A stretch of DNA of 64,000 bases from a bacterium. Lineage in GTDB: Bacteria > Cyanobacteriota > Vampirovibrionia > Obscuribacterales > Obscuribacteraceae. A program made the position numbers and the translations under genes. Below the pieces are notes generated by a model that had not been told where the DNA came from, did no database searches, and saw nothing but the letters and a program-made list of their open reading frames with translations. This document shows, piece after piece, positions 26,995 to 36,972 of this stretch. The DNA is taken from positions 301,080 to 365,079 of the forward strand of contig JAGOSY010000001.1 of the NCBI GenBank assembly GCA_018062085.1, in the 5' to 3' direction. Position 1 is the first letter of the stretch. The number at the start of each line of letters is the position of its first letter.

Positions 26995-27570
26995 GTGACC
27001 TGCAAAATTTTCGCCTTGGGCCTTCTATTAATCGCCTACTTCAACTTGCCCCCGGCCAATGGGCAGACAAGAAGCAACTCAGTTGACTACAAGACTCCTC
27101 ATAAGAAAATTGAAGACTTACCGAACTTCCATGTTGTTCACCCCTTCTTATATAGAGGGGGCGAACCCAGCAAGAAAGGCCTACAGCAACTGCACGAAAA
27201 AGGCATCAAAACACTAATTGACCTGCGCGCTAGCAGTGCCATAACCAAGAGTGAAGAAGCCACTGCCCATGAGCTTGGCATGAAATACATAAACCTACCT
27301 ATGAGTGCAAAAGCACCTACCGAAGCTCAACTAGCCACCTATTTTGAAACCGTTAGAGAGGCGAGAGACAAGAATGAACCCGTTTTTCTACACTGCGCCC
27401 ATGGCTCCGACCGCACTGGTTGCTTAGTGGGAATCTGGCGCGTCACTGAAGATGGCTACAGCTATCCACAGGCCTACACTGAAATGCGCAAATATTGGTT
27501 TGGCCCTCAGTTCAAAGAGCTATCAGGCGCTGTGCAAAAAAGAGCTAACAAACTCGCAGCGTCAAAATAA
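26995..27570 (+). CDS. secreted dual-specificity/tyrosine phosphatase-like protein
   Basis: The catalytic loop HCAHGSDRTG gives the CX5R signature with Cys134 and Arg140, as in cysteine-based protein phosphatases of the DSP/PTP group. FLYRGGEPSKKGLQQL and GIKTLIDLR match the N-terminal part of that fold. An N-terminal hydrophobic stretch (residues 3-20) suggests export. The start is a GTG at 26995 with GGAG about 7 bases upstream. It is divergent from the sigma factor operon and might share its regulation. Substrate unknown. Confidence 0.82.
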   Translation: MTCKIFALGLLLIAYFNLPPANGQTRSNSVDYKTPHKKIEDLPNFHVVHPFLYRGGEPSKKGLQQLHEKGIKTLIDLRASSAITKSEEATAHELGMKYINLPMSAKAPTEAQLATYFETVREARDKNEPVFLHCAHGSDRTGCLVGIWRVTEDGYSYPQAYTEMRKYWFGPQFKELSGAVQKRANKLAASK

Positions 27571-27644
27571 GCCTAACTGTAGCTGGCCAGACTAATTTTG
27601 AAAGACGGCAAAAGTCCTATTCAACCTGGCTCAGGCGATTTCAC

Positions 27645-29753
27645 ATGCTTGCTCAACTCTCTAGATGTTGGGCAAGCGCTATAGTGGAACAAGGAGTCAC
27701 GGACAAAGCCAACCGCTATGACGATGCAAAAATGAAACGAGAACAACTCATAGCAGCACAAGTCTTCCAAAAGCTATTACCTTTCCTATTCTTACTGTGC
27801 CTTTTATATGTCTTGTCAAAAACAATGGGTGGTTGCCGTTACCCATCAGACACGGGGTACTTTATTCCAGACAGCGACTTCACGCAAATTATTTTCGGCA
27901 GTATGCTCAACTTACTAATGCTTACATTCAATACAGCATTGTTCTGTGTCTTTGAAGCGTGCCAACTGATTTATGATCTCAGGGCGAGTAATAGAGAATC
28001 TAGCACTGTTCTTTTTGACCATCTACTAATAGCAGGACTCCCTATATTCTGCTTTATTCTGGGCAAACTATGCTGGAAAGCCCAGCCAAAATATCAAGCT
28101 ACGCATTCAAGAGCTGATCATACTGACGTCATAAACAATGAAACACTAGCCAACTTTGATACCGGACAAAGCCAGACCATACCTCGCTTCTTTCGAGAGT
28201 TGGCACTTTTTACATTGATATTTCTTACCCTCGCGCCTTTTCAATCAAAGCTACTGGCGGCACCACGCAACCTGGTTGAGAACATCAGACTGTACACGCT
28301 TAGCCAAAAGCTTATAGCAGACCAAGCAACAGACAAAACCTACAGGGAAGAACTCAAATTGGCGGAAGCTTATGCCAACTTGGGCGAATACAAAAAGTCT
28401 TTTGCAGTCATCGACGCCCTTCTATCCGAAATCAGTGAACCACTAAACCGCGAGAAACTTGGCAACACCTACCGTAGACTCAGTCATTTCGACCTCTCAA
28501 ATAGTGTTTCAGCGGCAGAATGGCTGAAGTTAACAAACTACGCCGACAAGAAACTCGAACTAATCTACGATAACTGCAAACCCACACAAGCAGATGATGG
28601 AATCTGGAATAGAAACAAGAATGAAAACCTTAGTGGCTCACTTAAATTCGCCGCCGACAACTTGATTAGAGCCTACCAAAGACATGGCTGCACCAAGCAA
28701 GCAATCAAATGGATAGAAGCCAAAGGCATACTGCAAAGAAAGTTACTTGGCGCCGACAGAGAGAATCTACAGAAGATCTATTTCAATCGAAACAGCGAAC
28801 TAACTCCTTCAGGTGAGCGAAAAAACTATGCAGCACTTCTGCACGAAGAAATCGCTCGTCTAGAATGCACCCAATTGAGTATTGCACCAGACTCATGGTC
28901 TGAACACTGGAGAAGGGAGCGCCTTGAACATTGCCAGGATGAGCTTAAAACTCTTGCGAAACCAACTCCCCAGAGCATAAAAGCTGAACCAAGTCACAAC
29001 CGCGGCGATTATGACGAAGTGAAAGCTTCAATGCAGAAAGAGCTATTGCTTGCCGAACAAAGTGGCGACTATGCTGGCGCAAAGGATAAAGCCAGAGACA
29101 TCGCCCTCCTTATCCACAGATACTACAATACAGTCTCAAACGAGGCGGCGTCTTACTACAACAGAATGATCGAACTTGAAAGCCGCGCCCCGTCATCTAA
29201 AGAAGCTCAATTGAGCGATTTACTAGAAGCTTCACGGTCAAACCTTGAGTGCGGCAACCTCAAAGTGGGCTTAGGGTATCTGACTAAAATTCAGATTCTC
29301 AAAAAATCTCTGCTTGGAGAAAACTATAGCTGGCAAGCTAGAGATCTTAACGACCTGGCTTTAGCCTACTTGAAGACGGGCAACCCGGCTGCGGCCAGGC
29401 CTCTCTACGAACAGGCCCTAAAGCTCGATAGCGAAAGTATAGGGGCCAAGAATAAGGCAATTGCCATTTACCTAAACAACCTTGGACAAATTTCAGAGCA
29501 GCTCAATGACTTCAGCCAAGCCGAAAAGTATTATCAACAGGCTCTGCGAATTGATGAAAAAACGCCCGGCGATAAGCTCGACCTCGGCAATGATTATGAA
29601 AATCTAGGCAAGCTCTATCTTCAAACTGGGCAGAAAGTGAATGCCCTGAAAAATCTTGTAGCTGCGCGGGAGTCAAAGAGTAAAGTACTCGGAGCTCATG
29701 CAGTTGAAGTAGTCGACCTGGATGAGTCAATTGGTAAGGCGAAGTCTCTGTGA
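27645..29753 (+). CDS. membrane protein with C-terminal TPR repeats
   Basis: This 702-residue protein has hydrophobic segments at about residues 43-58, 82-108, 125-143 and 185-205, followed by a large soluble region. The C-terminal 150 residues hold clear kinesin-light-chain-type TPRs (LAYLKTGNPAAARPLYEQAL, LNDFSQAEKYYQQALRID). The middle is helical with weaker repeats. The start is uncertain; the Met at residue 30 (27732) is an alternative and neither has a good ribosome site. Function unknown. Confidence 0.75.
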   Translation: MLAQLSRCWASAIVEQGVTDKANRYDDAKMKREQLIAAQVFQKLLPFLFLLCLLYVLSKTMGGCRYPSDTGYFIPDSDFTQIIFGSMLNLLMLTFNTALFCVFEACQLIYDLRASNRESSTVLFDHLLIAGLPIFCFILGKLCWKAQPKYQATHSRADHTDVINNETLANFDTGQSQTIPRFFRELALFTLIFLTLAPFQSKLLAAPRNLVENIRLYTLSQKLIADQATDKTYREELKLAEAYANLGEYKKSFAVIDALLSEISEPLNREKLGNTYRRLSHFDLSNSVSAAEWLKLTNYADKKLELIYDNCKPTQADDGIWNRNKNENLSGSLKFAADNLIRAYQRHGCTKQAIKWIEAKGILQRKLLGADRENLQKIYFNRNSELTPSGERKNYAALLHEEIARLECTQLSIAPDSWSEHWRRERLEHCQDELKTLAKPTPQSIKAEPSHNRGDYDEVKASMQKELLLAEQSGDYAGAKDKARDIALLIHRYYNTVSNEAASYYNRMIELESRAPSSKEAQLSDLLEASRSNLECGNLKVGLGYLTKIQILKKSLLGENYSWQARDLNDLALAYLKTGNPAAARPLYEQALKLDSESIGAKNKAIAIYLNNLGQISEQLNDFSQAEKYYQQALRIDEKTPGDKLDLGNDYENLGKLYLQTGQKVNALKNLVAARESKSKVLGAHAVEVVDLDESIGKAKSL

Positions 29754-30098
29754 GAGGATCTTCAACTACTCTTGAGCCTAGTGAGATGCACGTGGTTTCA
29801 AACGCCTCTGTAAAATAATAGAGACTAAAAACAAAAGTCCTTGTCTAAAAACTATATTCTTCACGTCTTTTTCGTCATAGGCGTCGGTCAGTCAAAAAAA
29901 TAAAATGACTCCATCCCAATTTGTGCGACAGCGTCGCACAAATCTTACGATCTGGGAAAAGCTCGACAAATTGAACCACTACGGAAACCAATGACTGACT
30001 GGATCAAAGAGAGTACACGCCATTTCGGATGATGATGAATTTGAGCATCTGGTGATATGACTGTTTCTTTCTTGCCGGCTTGCTGAGCCAATCATGTG
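29754..30098. other. intergenic region with a strong inverted repeat
   Basis: About 345 bases lie between two genes that converge on it. Apart from the inverted repeat at 29919-29943, listed separately, I see no gene or RNA I can support. Confidence 0.5.
29919..29943. repeat. perfect inverted repeat, 11-base arms
   Basis: ATTTGTGCGAC and its exact complement flank a 3-base AGC loop (29919-29929 and 29933-29943). No U-run follows, so a simple terminator is not obvious. It may be an operator-like or structured RNA element. Confidence 0.6.
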
Positions 30099-31493
30099 CT
30101 ATAGAAGATCGGCCATAAACTGCGTTTGCAACTGATCAAACTTGGACTGATCACTGTCAGCTTCAACTTCATGACCTGCACGACGATGCGCGGCTGCGCG
30201 TAGTTGATATGAAAATCTGTAATGTGGATCGGCTTCCAGACCAGTGTCCAGACATTTGATGGCCTCATCGAATTGATCTTTTTTGAGATGTATATTGGCC
30301 AACGCATACCATGCCAGTGCTTCCAAGTTATGCAATTCAGTTGCTTTGATTGCTTCTTCCATTGCTTCATCAACACGCCCCAGGCCTGCCAGTGCCAGAC
30401 TATTCAAGGCGCTTAGGTTTGCTGATTTAGGCGAAGCCGACATTGCTGACTGGGTACATTCCAGCATCTCTTCAAATTCTCCGCGGCGGAAACGAACATA
30501 TGCTTCAGCTATGCGTGACGATTTCTTCTTTCCGAGAACCTCGGTTCTTTTGCATCCAGCTAAAGCTTGATTGAGCAATCCAGCATCGGCTAGAACAAGT
30601 GCTTTTTCTTCATAGCCGCGTGTCCGCTCCGGCCGCATTGCGATCGATCGAGAGATAGACTTGAGTGCCAATGCTCCTTCGTTCAGGCGTCTATATGAGG
30701 ATGCTTGAATTTTTATAAACCAATAGGCTGCAGAATGATCATCTGATACCTGGGAGCAAATGGTCAGTACCTCGCTAAACTGATTTTGGCTAAACTTAAA
30801 GTAGGCTAGAGCTGCAGCATCGTGAGAGCCGGCCTTAATACTTTTTGGGAGCTTGTTTATAATGTCTCATGCCGCTTCAAAGTTCGCTAACTCGATGTGC
30901 GCGAGGCTACTGAGCCTGCGCCCCAAGCCACCTAACTTACCCATCGGATCGATGCGCGCGCAGTCCTCAAAACAGCCCTGCAAGTCGCCCTTCGAGTGTC
31001 GAACAGATGCACGCATCAGTAGAGCGAACGAGTTGCGCGGCGCCAGTTTCACCGCTTTCTCGGTCAAATTTGCCGCGCTCTCGTCGGCCGCCAACCAGAG
31101 CATCGCTAAGGCGCTGCCGTACCATCTTTGCCCAAATCTGGCAGCGATTCTGGCCGCCCGCTCTGAATACCCACTGGCTTCTTCGTAGCCAGACAGCGCC
31201 ATTAACGCGTCGTGCCTGTCTTGAAGAAAGAGCTGATTGTCAGGCATGAGGTCGAGCGCGTGATTGCAAATGACTATCGCTAAATGGTGCACTTTCATCG
31301 CACAAAAATATCTGACATACAATCGAAGGATTTCCGGATAGAAACAGACCCACACCATGCCAGTAAGGAAAAAGGCGGGCAAGATCCGCGACTCTAGGCT
31401 TATATTCGGTGCCAGACAGGCATACGCGACGGCCAAACTAAAAAAAAACGCGTGACGCATCCAGCTTGGCAGGTTGAGGAAGCTTTTTATCAC
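30099..31493 (-). pseudogene. interrupted copy of the adjacent membrane-TPR gene
   Basis: This copy and the intact neighbour (31640-33034) have exactly the same length, 1395 bases, counted from the same GTG start. The only break is one in-frame TGA at 30867-30869, where the neighbour has a Lys codon (AAA) in the context FQAAKDIMG. The frame remains open on both sides and stays similar to the neighbour, most strongly in the 3' half. The N-terminal part encodes two membrane segments, and the rest TPR-like repeats. It could make a 208-residue truncated membrane protein and a separate C-terminal TPR fragment from the ATG at 30671. Confidence 0.85.
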
Positions 31494-31639
31494 GAAACTC
31501 TCCCTGAACTTTAGGCCGTTAAAGGTATTTTGCCCGCTACGCAAGGAATCTTGCGCCACTACGAACTGAAGTAATGGGAGACACCTGAATAATAGCGTGG
31601 GTAAATACAGCTGCTAGTTATAAATGAGCCAATCAAGTG

Positions 31640-33034
31640 CTATAGAAGATCGGCCATAAACTGCAATTGCAGCTGATCAAACTTAGACTGATCACTGTCA
31701 GCTTCAACCTTATGGCCTGCACGACGATGCGCTTCTGCGCGTAGTTGATATGAAAATCTGTAATGTGGATCTGCTTCCAGACCAGTGTCCAGACATTTGA
31801 TGGCCTGTTCGAGTTGATCTTGTTTGAGGTGTGCATCAGCCAGGGCGTACCAGCCCAGTGCTTCCAAACTATGTAATTCAGTTGCCTTGATTGCTTCCTC
31901 CATTGCTTCATCAACACGCTCCAGGCCTGCCAGTGCCAGACTATGCAGGGCGCGTACATATGCAGATTTAGGCAAAAATGTTATTGCTACCTGGGTACAT
32001 TCCAGCATCTCTTCAAATTCACCGCGGCGGAAACGAACATAAGCTTCAGCTGTGCGCGACGTTTTCTTCTTTCCGAGAACCTCGGTTCTTTTGCATCCAA
32101 CAAGGGCTTGATTAAGCAATCCTGCATCTGCTAGAACAAGTGCTTTTTCTTCATAACCGTCTGTCCGTTCCGGCCGCATTGCGATCGATCGAGAGATAGA
32201 CTTGAGTGCCAATGCTCCTTCGTTGAGACGTCTATATGAGGACGCTTGAATATCCAAAAACCAATAGGCTGCAGAATGATCATCAGGCTCCTGGGCGCAA
32301 ATAGTCAGCACCTCGCTAAACTGATTTTGGCAAAACCTAAAATAGGCGAGAGTCACAGCATCGTCAGAGCCGGCCTTAATTCTTTTGGGGAGCTTGCCCA
32401 TAATATCTTTGGCCGCTTGAAAGTTAGCTGACCTAATGTGCACGCGACTACTGAGCATTCGCATCTGGGCGGCTCCCTTACCCTTGGGATCGATGCGCGC
32501 GCAGTCCTCAAGACAGCCCTGCAGATCGCCATTCGATTCCCGAACTGCTGCACGCACCACTAGACCATAGGAGTTGCTTGGTGCCAGTTCTAACGCCTTC
32601 TCGACGTTAATAGCCGCGCTCTCGTAATCATTCAGCCACATTGCCACTACTGCGCTACGGTACCAAGTTCCCCACAGTTTTGGAGCAATTCTGACGGCCC
32701 AGTCTGAATAGGTTTTAGCCTCCTCATAGCGTTTCATCGCCATCAGAGCGTCATGGTGATCTAGCAGAATACTACAATCGCCAGGCATGAGGTCGAGTGA
32801 ATGGTTGCAGATAATCTCCACCAAATTGTCATCGTTCGGGGAACGGGAATGCCTGGCAAGCAGACGAAGCAGTTCCGGATAAAAGCTGAGGGGCAGCAGA
32901 ACAGCTAGGGTCACGGCTGGCAACACCCGGGATGCTAAATCCATGTTTGGTCCAAAATATGCATAAGGGCAACCCAAGCTGAAATACAGTGCATAACGCA
33001 CCCAGAAGGGCAGGTTAAGGAAGCTTTTTATCAC
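31640..33034 (-). CDS. membrane-anchored TPR protein (intact tandem copy)
   Basis: The 464-residue product has two hydrophobic segments near the N-terminus (about 11-27 and 33-50), then a chain of TPR-like helical pairs to the end. I start it at GTG 33034 because GGGAGG lies about 6 bases upstream and because the neighbouring copy aligns from the same GTG; the frame stays open upstream to 33220 but that part is weakly supported. The gene and its broken copy form a direct tandem duplication of about 1.5 kb each. Function unknown; the TPRs suggest a scaffold at the cytoplasmic membrane. Confidence 0.82.
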   Translation of the reverse strand: MIKSFLNLPFWVRYALYFSLGCPYAYFGPNMDLASRVLPAVTLAVLLPLSFYPELLRLLARHSRSPNDDNLVEIICNHSLDLMPGDCSILLDHHDALMAMKRYEEAKTYSDWAVRIAPKLWGTWYRSAVVAMWLNDYESAAINVEKALELAPSNSYGLVVRAAVRESNGDLQGCLEDCARIDPKGKGAAQMRMLSSRVHIRSANFQAAKDIMGKLPKRIKAGSDDAVTLAYFRFCQNQFSEVLTICAQEPDDHSAAYWFLDIQASSYRRLNEGALALKSISRSIAMRPERTDGYEEKALVLADAGLLNQALVGCKRTEVLGKKKTSRTAEAYVRFRRGEFEEMLECTQVAITFLPKSAYVRALHSLALAGLERVDEAMEEAIKATELHSLEALGWYALADAHLKQDQLEQAIKCLDTGLEADPHYRFSYQLRAEAHRRAGHKVEADSDQSKFDQLQLQFMADLL

Positions 33035-33220
33035 GAAAACCTCCCTGAACTTGGGACCGTTAAAGGTATTTTGCCCGCTAGTCCGCGAATCTTGCGCCAC
33101 TATGCTCTGGCGTAACGGGAGAAGTACAAAAGATTGGGCCATTCGGGACCGCGATGACAGTTCAAAATCCAAACCATACTCTTTGCTTAGCTGCTTGCTT
33201 TGGACGGCCTTTCGCCACAA

Positions 33221-35731
33221 CTACAAAGTTGGTGGTGTCGCACCAGTCGCGGGGATTGCTGGTGCGCCTGGCGCCACTGGCGGTGGCGCCAGCTGCTTCA
33301 GTTTATCTTGGGCAGTCTTAGACCATGGATAGTGCCGCAAGATTTCTTTGAGGGTGGAAATCACCTTGGGGGTGTCACCAAACAACTCAGACAATTTCAC
33401 CTGATACCAGAGTGCTTGCCAATTTGAATGGTCGAGAAAAAGGGCCTTCTCAACATAGCGCTGCATCTCAGGAAAGCGCCTCGCCCTGAACAAATGAACG
33501 GCATAGTCGATATTGACGTTGGCATCTTGCGGCGTCAACTGCAAGGCTCTATCAATTGTCTGCTTTGCTGACACAGCTTGATTGCCGTCTAAATAGAGCA
33601 AGCTCCAGTCGGCCAATATGCGCCCTTCAATTTCGGTAGAGCCGACTTTTTTAGCAAGATCTTGAGCGCGCACAAAATAGTCGTAGCTTGCCTTTGAATG
33701 CTCAGGGCGACCCAAATCTTTTGCCATCATACGACGCAGATTGCCAAAGCGCCCCAGCAATCTTGCCTCATTTTTCTTATCACCACTTGCGGTGGCGGAA
33801 AGCAAAGCCTTGTTATAGTTCAGCTCAGCCAGTCTAAAATCACGTTTTTGCACAAGCTGATCGTCGCCAGCCGCTATTGCCTGGTCAATAATTGAGCGTG
33901 TCTTAACTACAGCAGAAGGCCGAATCAACATGCGCTGAAACTTATAGTCAAAATAGACGAAGAAATTTTCTAGAAACGGATTACCCAAGATTCCTAAATT
34001 AGCAGTCTGGAAGAAGCCCGAGTCGCTCTTAGGTTCACTCTTTCCGGATGTAGTGTTAGACGGCAATGACAGAGTATAGGTAAAGTCAACGCGTTTAACT
34101 GTTTTACCAGCCAGTACAACATTATCGACAATGACACGACCGAGCTTTACGGGCCTTCCATCGAGGCCGGTGCCTTCAGTCACGTGCTTGTTTTCGCCAG
34201 TGCTGTACCGAGCGGCTACTGCCGCAGGAAGATTATTGAAAGCAGCGCCTGTATCGACCAGCATCATCACATCTTCGCGGCCATTCAATTTCACTTTCAC
34301 AACTGGTGCGCTACGGCGAGAGAATGTCACAGCAGCACAATCACTCGGCAGCGCGAAACTGTCAGCATCATAGAAAGACAGAGTGGTCTTGCCATAGTCA
34401 ACACCGACGACAAACTTAGAAATGACATTGGTGCCGATAATGCCACCAAGCCTGCGGCCCAAGTGCCGTGACTGAGAAGAGAGATCAAGAATGCGCGCAT
34501 CAATATCGTTGACGATAAGATTGCCTAGCTCTAAGCGACCGATGGTACTGGTATTAGTCATAACAGAACCAGACAAGGCATGCATTCCAGCGACGCCTTC
34601 CTTGAGCAAATAATTTTCAGCAGCAACACGGCGGTCAATAATAGTATCGCTGGCACCAGTATCAAATAGAAAATCTAGCTCTTCGCCATTGTTGAGGCGC
34701 CCCTTAACCAAAATTTCGCGCTGACCATAATCAAAAGGTACTGTTATTGTGCGGCTCAAATGGAAAGTTCCACCTGGTCTATCAAATTCGCTGTCTTTGA
34801 TCTTACCGTTAGCACTCAAGTCAGAAGTAATTCGCACCAACTCTACTTTATCGTCGACCCTACGAACGAACCTATGCGGATACAAGCTGCCAGCAGAAGG
34901 GTGATACTGACTATATTCTAAAGAAACTTTCTTCTTGCCAACCTCACCAAGGTCAAAGGTAACTGCCACTACCATATAGTTATTTTGTTCAATGGCCAAA
35001 GTGAAGCTGTCTGTGCCAGTAGGGCTATTAAATTGCACATTCCAAACCGGGGTGCCCCGCAAATTTGTTTGCCCTTTATAAGCAATTTGATCAACGGCAT
35101 TAGTCTGAGCCAGGCGCAGACCTTCCATAACAAAAGTGGCTGGCAAAGTAGTCTCTAAGTTGAGCAGCTTAGCCGACTCAACCAGTAAATCTTCGGCCTT
35201 CGTAGAGCTTCTAGCCCCAGCGTGCACCCATGGCGCCTCGCCATTGAAGCCTTCGGTCAAAGTGACAGCGGCACCATTGTTGAGAGCGTTGCCTCGCTCA
35301 TGATCAAGACGCCAACGCACCCCTTTACGAAGCAGGCGAAAAGAAGCGTCGCTGGGCCGACTCTCAACCTGGCTAAGATCGAGGCCAGCCCCGGAGTCTT
35401 GCGAAACATTGTCGTACTCTTTTCCAAAAATACTGAAGCCCGAAGCCAGCTGAGCGACATTCTCTTCGCCACCATAAGCGGTGAGACTTTTAGCTAGCAA
35501 GTCATTGAGATCAACTGCGGCGGCATCTGAAGCTTGAGCGAAGGCCGGGGGAGCAACTACAAGTAACGAAAGGCCAGCAAGTGACAGGCCCGCGCCCAAT
35601 GAATAATTGAGCAAAGCAAGAGAAACTATTACTCCGGTCAGTTTAAGATTAAGCTTCGATTTAAATTTCAAATTTTTAGCTAGGTGATTTTTCACAGAGT
35701 TAGCAGCTAAACGGTGACAAATTGCTTGCAC
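33221..35731 (-). CDS. two-domain aspartyl-protease-like protein with TPR tail
   Basis: This 836-residue exported protein has a long signal region ending near PPAFAQ (residue 66). A beta-rich domain follows (70-320). Two retropepsin-like domains come next: the first with FDTGAS (Asp357), the second with VDTGAA (Asp493). Each has a downstream hydrophobic-Gly motif (GGIIGTNVI and LGILGNPFL) typical of aspartyl proteases. TPR-like repeats fill about 640-815. Two lobes with one DTG each in a single chain resemble a pepsin-like monomer made from retropepsin units. The start overlaps the end of kdsA by about 25 bases, so the genes may be co-transcribed. Confidence 0.85.
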   Translation of the reverse strand: MQAICHRLAANSVKNHLAKNLKFKSKLNLKLTGVIVSLALLNYSLGAGLSLAGLSLLVVAPPAFAQASDAAAVDLNDLLAKSLTAYGGEENVAQLASGFSIFGKEYDNVSQDSGAGLDLSQVESRPSDASFRLLRKGVRWRLDHERGNALNNGAAVTLTEGFNGEAPWVHAGARSSTKAEDLLVESAKLLNLETTLPATFVMEGLRLAQTNAVDQIAYKGQTNLRGTPVWNVQFNSPTGTDSFTLAIEQNNYMVVAVTFDLGEVGKKKVSLEYSQYHPSAGSLYPHRFVRRVDDKVELVRITSDLSANGKIKDSEFDRPGGTFHLSRTITVPFDYGQREILVKGRLNNGEELDFLFDTGASDTIIDRRVAAENYLLKEGVAGMHALSGSVMTNTSTIGRLELGNLIVNDIDARILDLSSQSRHLGRRLGGIIGTNVISKFVVGVDYGKTTLSFYDADSFALPSDCAAVTFSRRSAPVVKVKLNGREDVMMLVDTGAAFNNLPAAVAARYSTGENKHVTEGTGLDGRPVKLGRVIVDNVVLAGKTVKRVDFTYTLSLPSNTTSGKSEPKSDSGFFQTANLGILGNPFLENFFVYFDYKFQRMLIRPSAVVKTRSIIDQAIAAGDDQLVQKRDFRLAELNYNKALLSATASGDKKNEARLLGRFGNLRRMMAKDLGRPEHSKASYDYFVRAQDLAKKVGSTEIEGRILADWSLLYLDGNQAVSAKQTIDRALQLTPQDANVNIDYAVHLFRARRFPEMQRYVEKALFLDHSNWQALWYQVKLSELFGDTPKVISTLKEILRHYPWSKTAQDKLKQLAPPPVAPGAPAIPATGATPPTL

Positions 35732-36585
35732 TGACCGGGAGCTGGCAGGCTGATTTCAGGCATCTCTCTAACAGTGTTATAGAGCTTCATTACTTGCATA
35801 ATCAACTCTTCTACCTGACCCAATGGCACTTGATTGGCAGCGTCGCTCTTGGCCTCATCAGGGTTGGGGTGCACTTCCATAAACATGCCATCAACACCAG
35901 CTACAACAGCCGCACGAGCAAGAGTAGGAATATATTGCCTCTGCCCGCTGGAGGCATCGCCAGCACCGCCAGGGAGCTGAACTGAATGAGTGGCATCAAA
36001 GATCACGGGATATCCAGTTTCTTTCATTATTGGAATACCGCGAAAATCTACCACCAAATTATTGTAACCAAACGTGGTACCACGCTCAGTGAGCATGACA
36101 TTTTCATTGCCAGAATCGACAACTTTTTTAACTGCGTTTTTCATCTCGCCCGGTGAGAGGAACTGGCCTTTCTTGATATTGACGCACTTGCCGGTTTGCG
36201 CTGCAGCTACCAACAAATCGGTTTGGCGGCAGAGAAAAGCAGGTATTTGCAAAACATCTAAAACTTCACCAGCAGCCTGACATTGGTCGACTTCATGGAT
36301 ATCAGAAAGCACCGGTAGGTCTAACTTACTTTTGATGTCAGCCAACATGGCCAAGCCCTTTTCTAGGCCGGGGCCGCGAAAGCCATGCACAGCAGTACGA
36401 TTAGCTTTGTCAAAAGAGGCCTTAAAAACTAAATTGAAGTCATGCTTAGCTGAAAGCGCCTTAAGGTGGCTAGCTGTTGTAAAAATCGTTTCCCATGACT
36501 CGATTACACATGGCCCAGCTATGATCAGAAACTTTCCACCGGCTGAAACCTGGTGAGTACCGACCTTAACAGTCTTAGCAGCCAT
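35707..36585 (-). CDS. kdsA: 3-deoxy-8-phosphooctulonate synthase
   Basis: It joins phosphoenolpyruvate and arabinose 5-phosphate to make KDO 8-phosphate, the first step to the KDO core of LPS; it is cytoplasmic. Family motifs are complete: AGPCVIES, FKASFDKANRT, IPAFLCRQTDLL, NIKKGQFLSP, TERGTTFGYNNLVVD and MEVHPNPDEA. The Cys26 in AGPCVIES is the metal ligand of the metal-dependent class (the E. coli metal-independent enzyme has Asn there). I start at the ATG at 36585, after AGGGGG; a longer frame to 36669 has no support. Confidence 0.95.
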   Translation of the reverse strand: MAAKTVKVGTHQVSAGGKFLIIAGPCVIESWETIFTTASHLKALSAKHDFNLVFKASFDKANRTAVHGFRGPGLEKGLAMLADIKSKLDLPVLSDIHEVDQCQAAGEVLDVLQIPAFLCRQTDLLVAAAQTGKCVNIKKGQFLSPGEMKNAVKKVVDSGNENVMLTERGTTFGYNNLVVDFRGIPIMKETGYPVIFDATHSVQLPGGAGDASSGQRQYIPTLARAAVVAGVDGMFMEVHPNPDEAKSDAANQVPLGQVEELIMQVMKLYNTVREMPEISLPAPGQCKQFVTV

Positions 36586-36630
36586 ATGCCCCCCTTGCAA
36601 TCTAAATATGTGATTGGATATTGTAGCAGT

Positions 36631-36972
36631 ATGCCTGATAGTAGTATGACCAACAGCGGATTTGCGCACATTGTCGAAGATGGCCTGGTACTAAGACTCT
36701 ACGTACAACCAGGGGCAAAAGTGAGCACATTGATAGGCGTCAAAGAGGCTGGTGACGGCCTACGACTTAAAATCAAGGTCAAGGCACGAGCAATGGAAGG
36801 CCAGGCCAACTCTGCCCTGCTCGAACTGCTAGCCGATCAGCTGCGCCTACCGAAGTCGGCAGTCAGCCTTCAGGCAGGCTCATCCGCCCGATTGAAAACC
36901 ATTCATTTGCGAGGCCACGGGCCTGAGCTGTTGAGCAAGATCAACCAGTTAGTCTTGGCAATTAGCGATTAG
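36631..36972 (+). CDS. DUF167 (YggU-type) protein
   Basis: This small cytoplasmic protein of 113 residues is of the YggU/DUF167 family, whose function is unknown. Characteristic features are RLYVQPGAKVS near the N-terminus and KVKARAMEGQANSALLELLA in the middle. The exact start is open: ATG at 36631 or 36646, both without a clear ribosome site. It is divergent from kdsA, and its 3' end overlaps by 11 bases the convergent next gene. Confidence 0.85.
   Translation: MPDSSMTNSGFAHIVEDGLVLRLYVQPGAKVSTLIGVKEAGDGLRLKIKVKARAMEGQANSALLELLADQLRLPKSAVSLQAGSSARLKTIHLRGHGPELLSKINQLVLAISD

Larger units (their letters stand above)
30084..33122. repeat. tandem direct duplication of a membrane-TPR gene
   Basis: The segments about 30084-31575 and 31625-33122 are homologous over their whole length, including the ribosome binding site region and some 80 bases upstream. 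Identity is highest near the 3' ends and lower in the 5' halves, as after an old duplication with partial gene conversion. Confidence 0.8.

Noticed and set aside
30867..30869. In-frame TGA considered as selenocysteine or Trp recoding
   Set aside because: The intact copy has Lys here, no stem-loop of the selenocysteine type is evident after it, and other genes use TGA as a normal stop.
31640..33220. Longer form of the intact TPR gene
   Set aside because: The tandem copy and a strong ribosome site both support the GTG at 33034.
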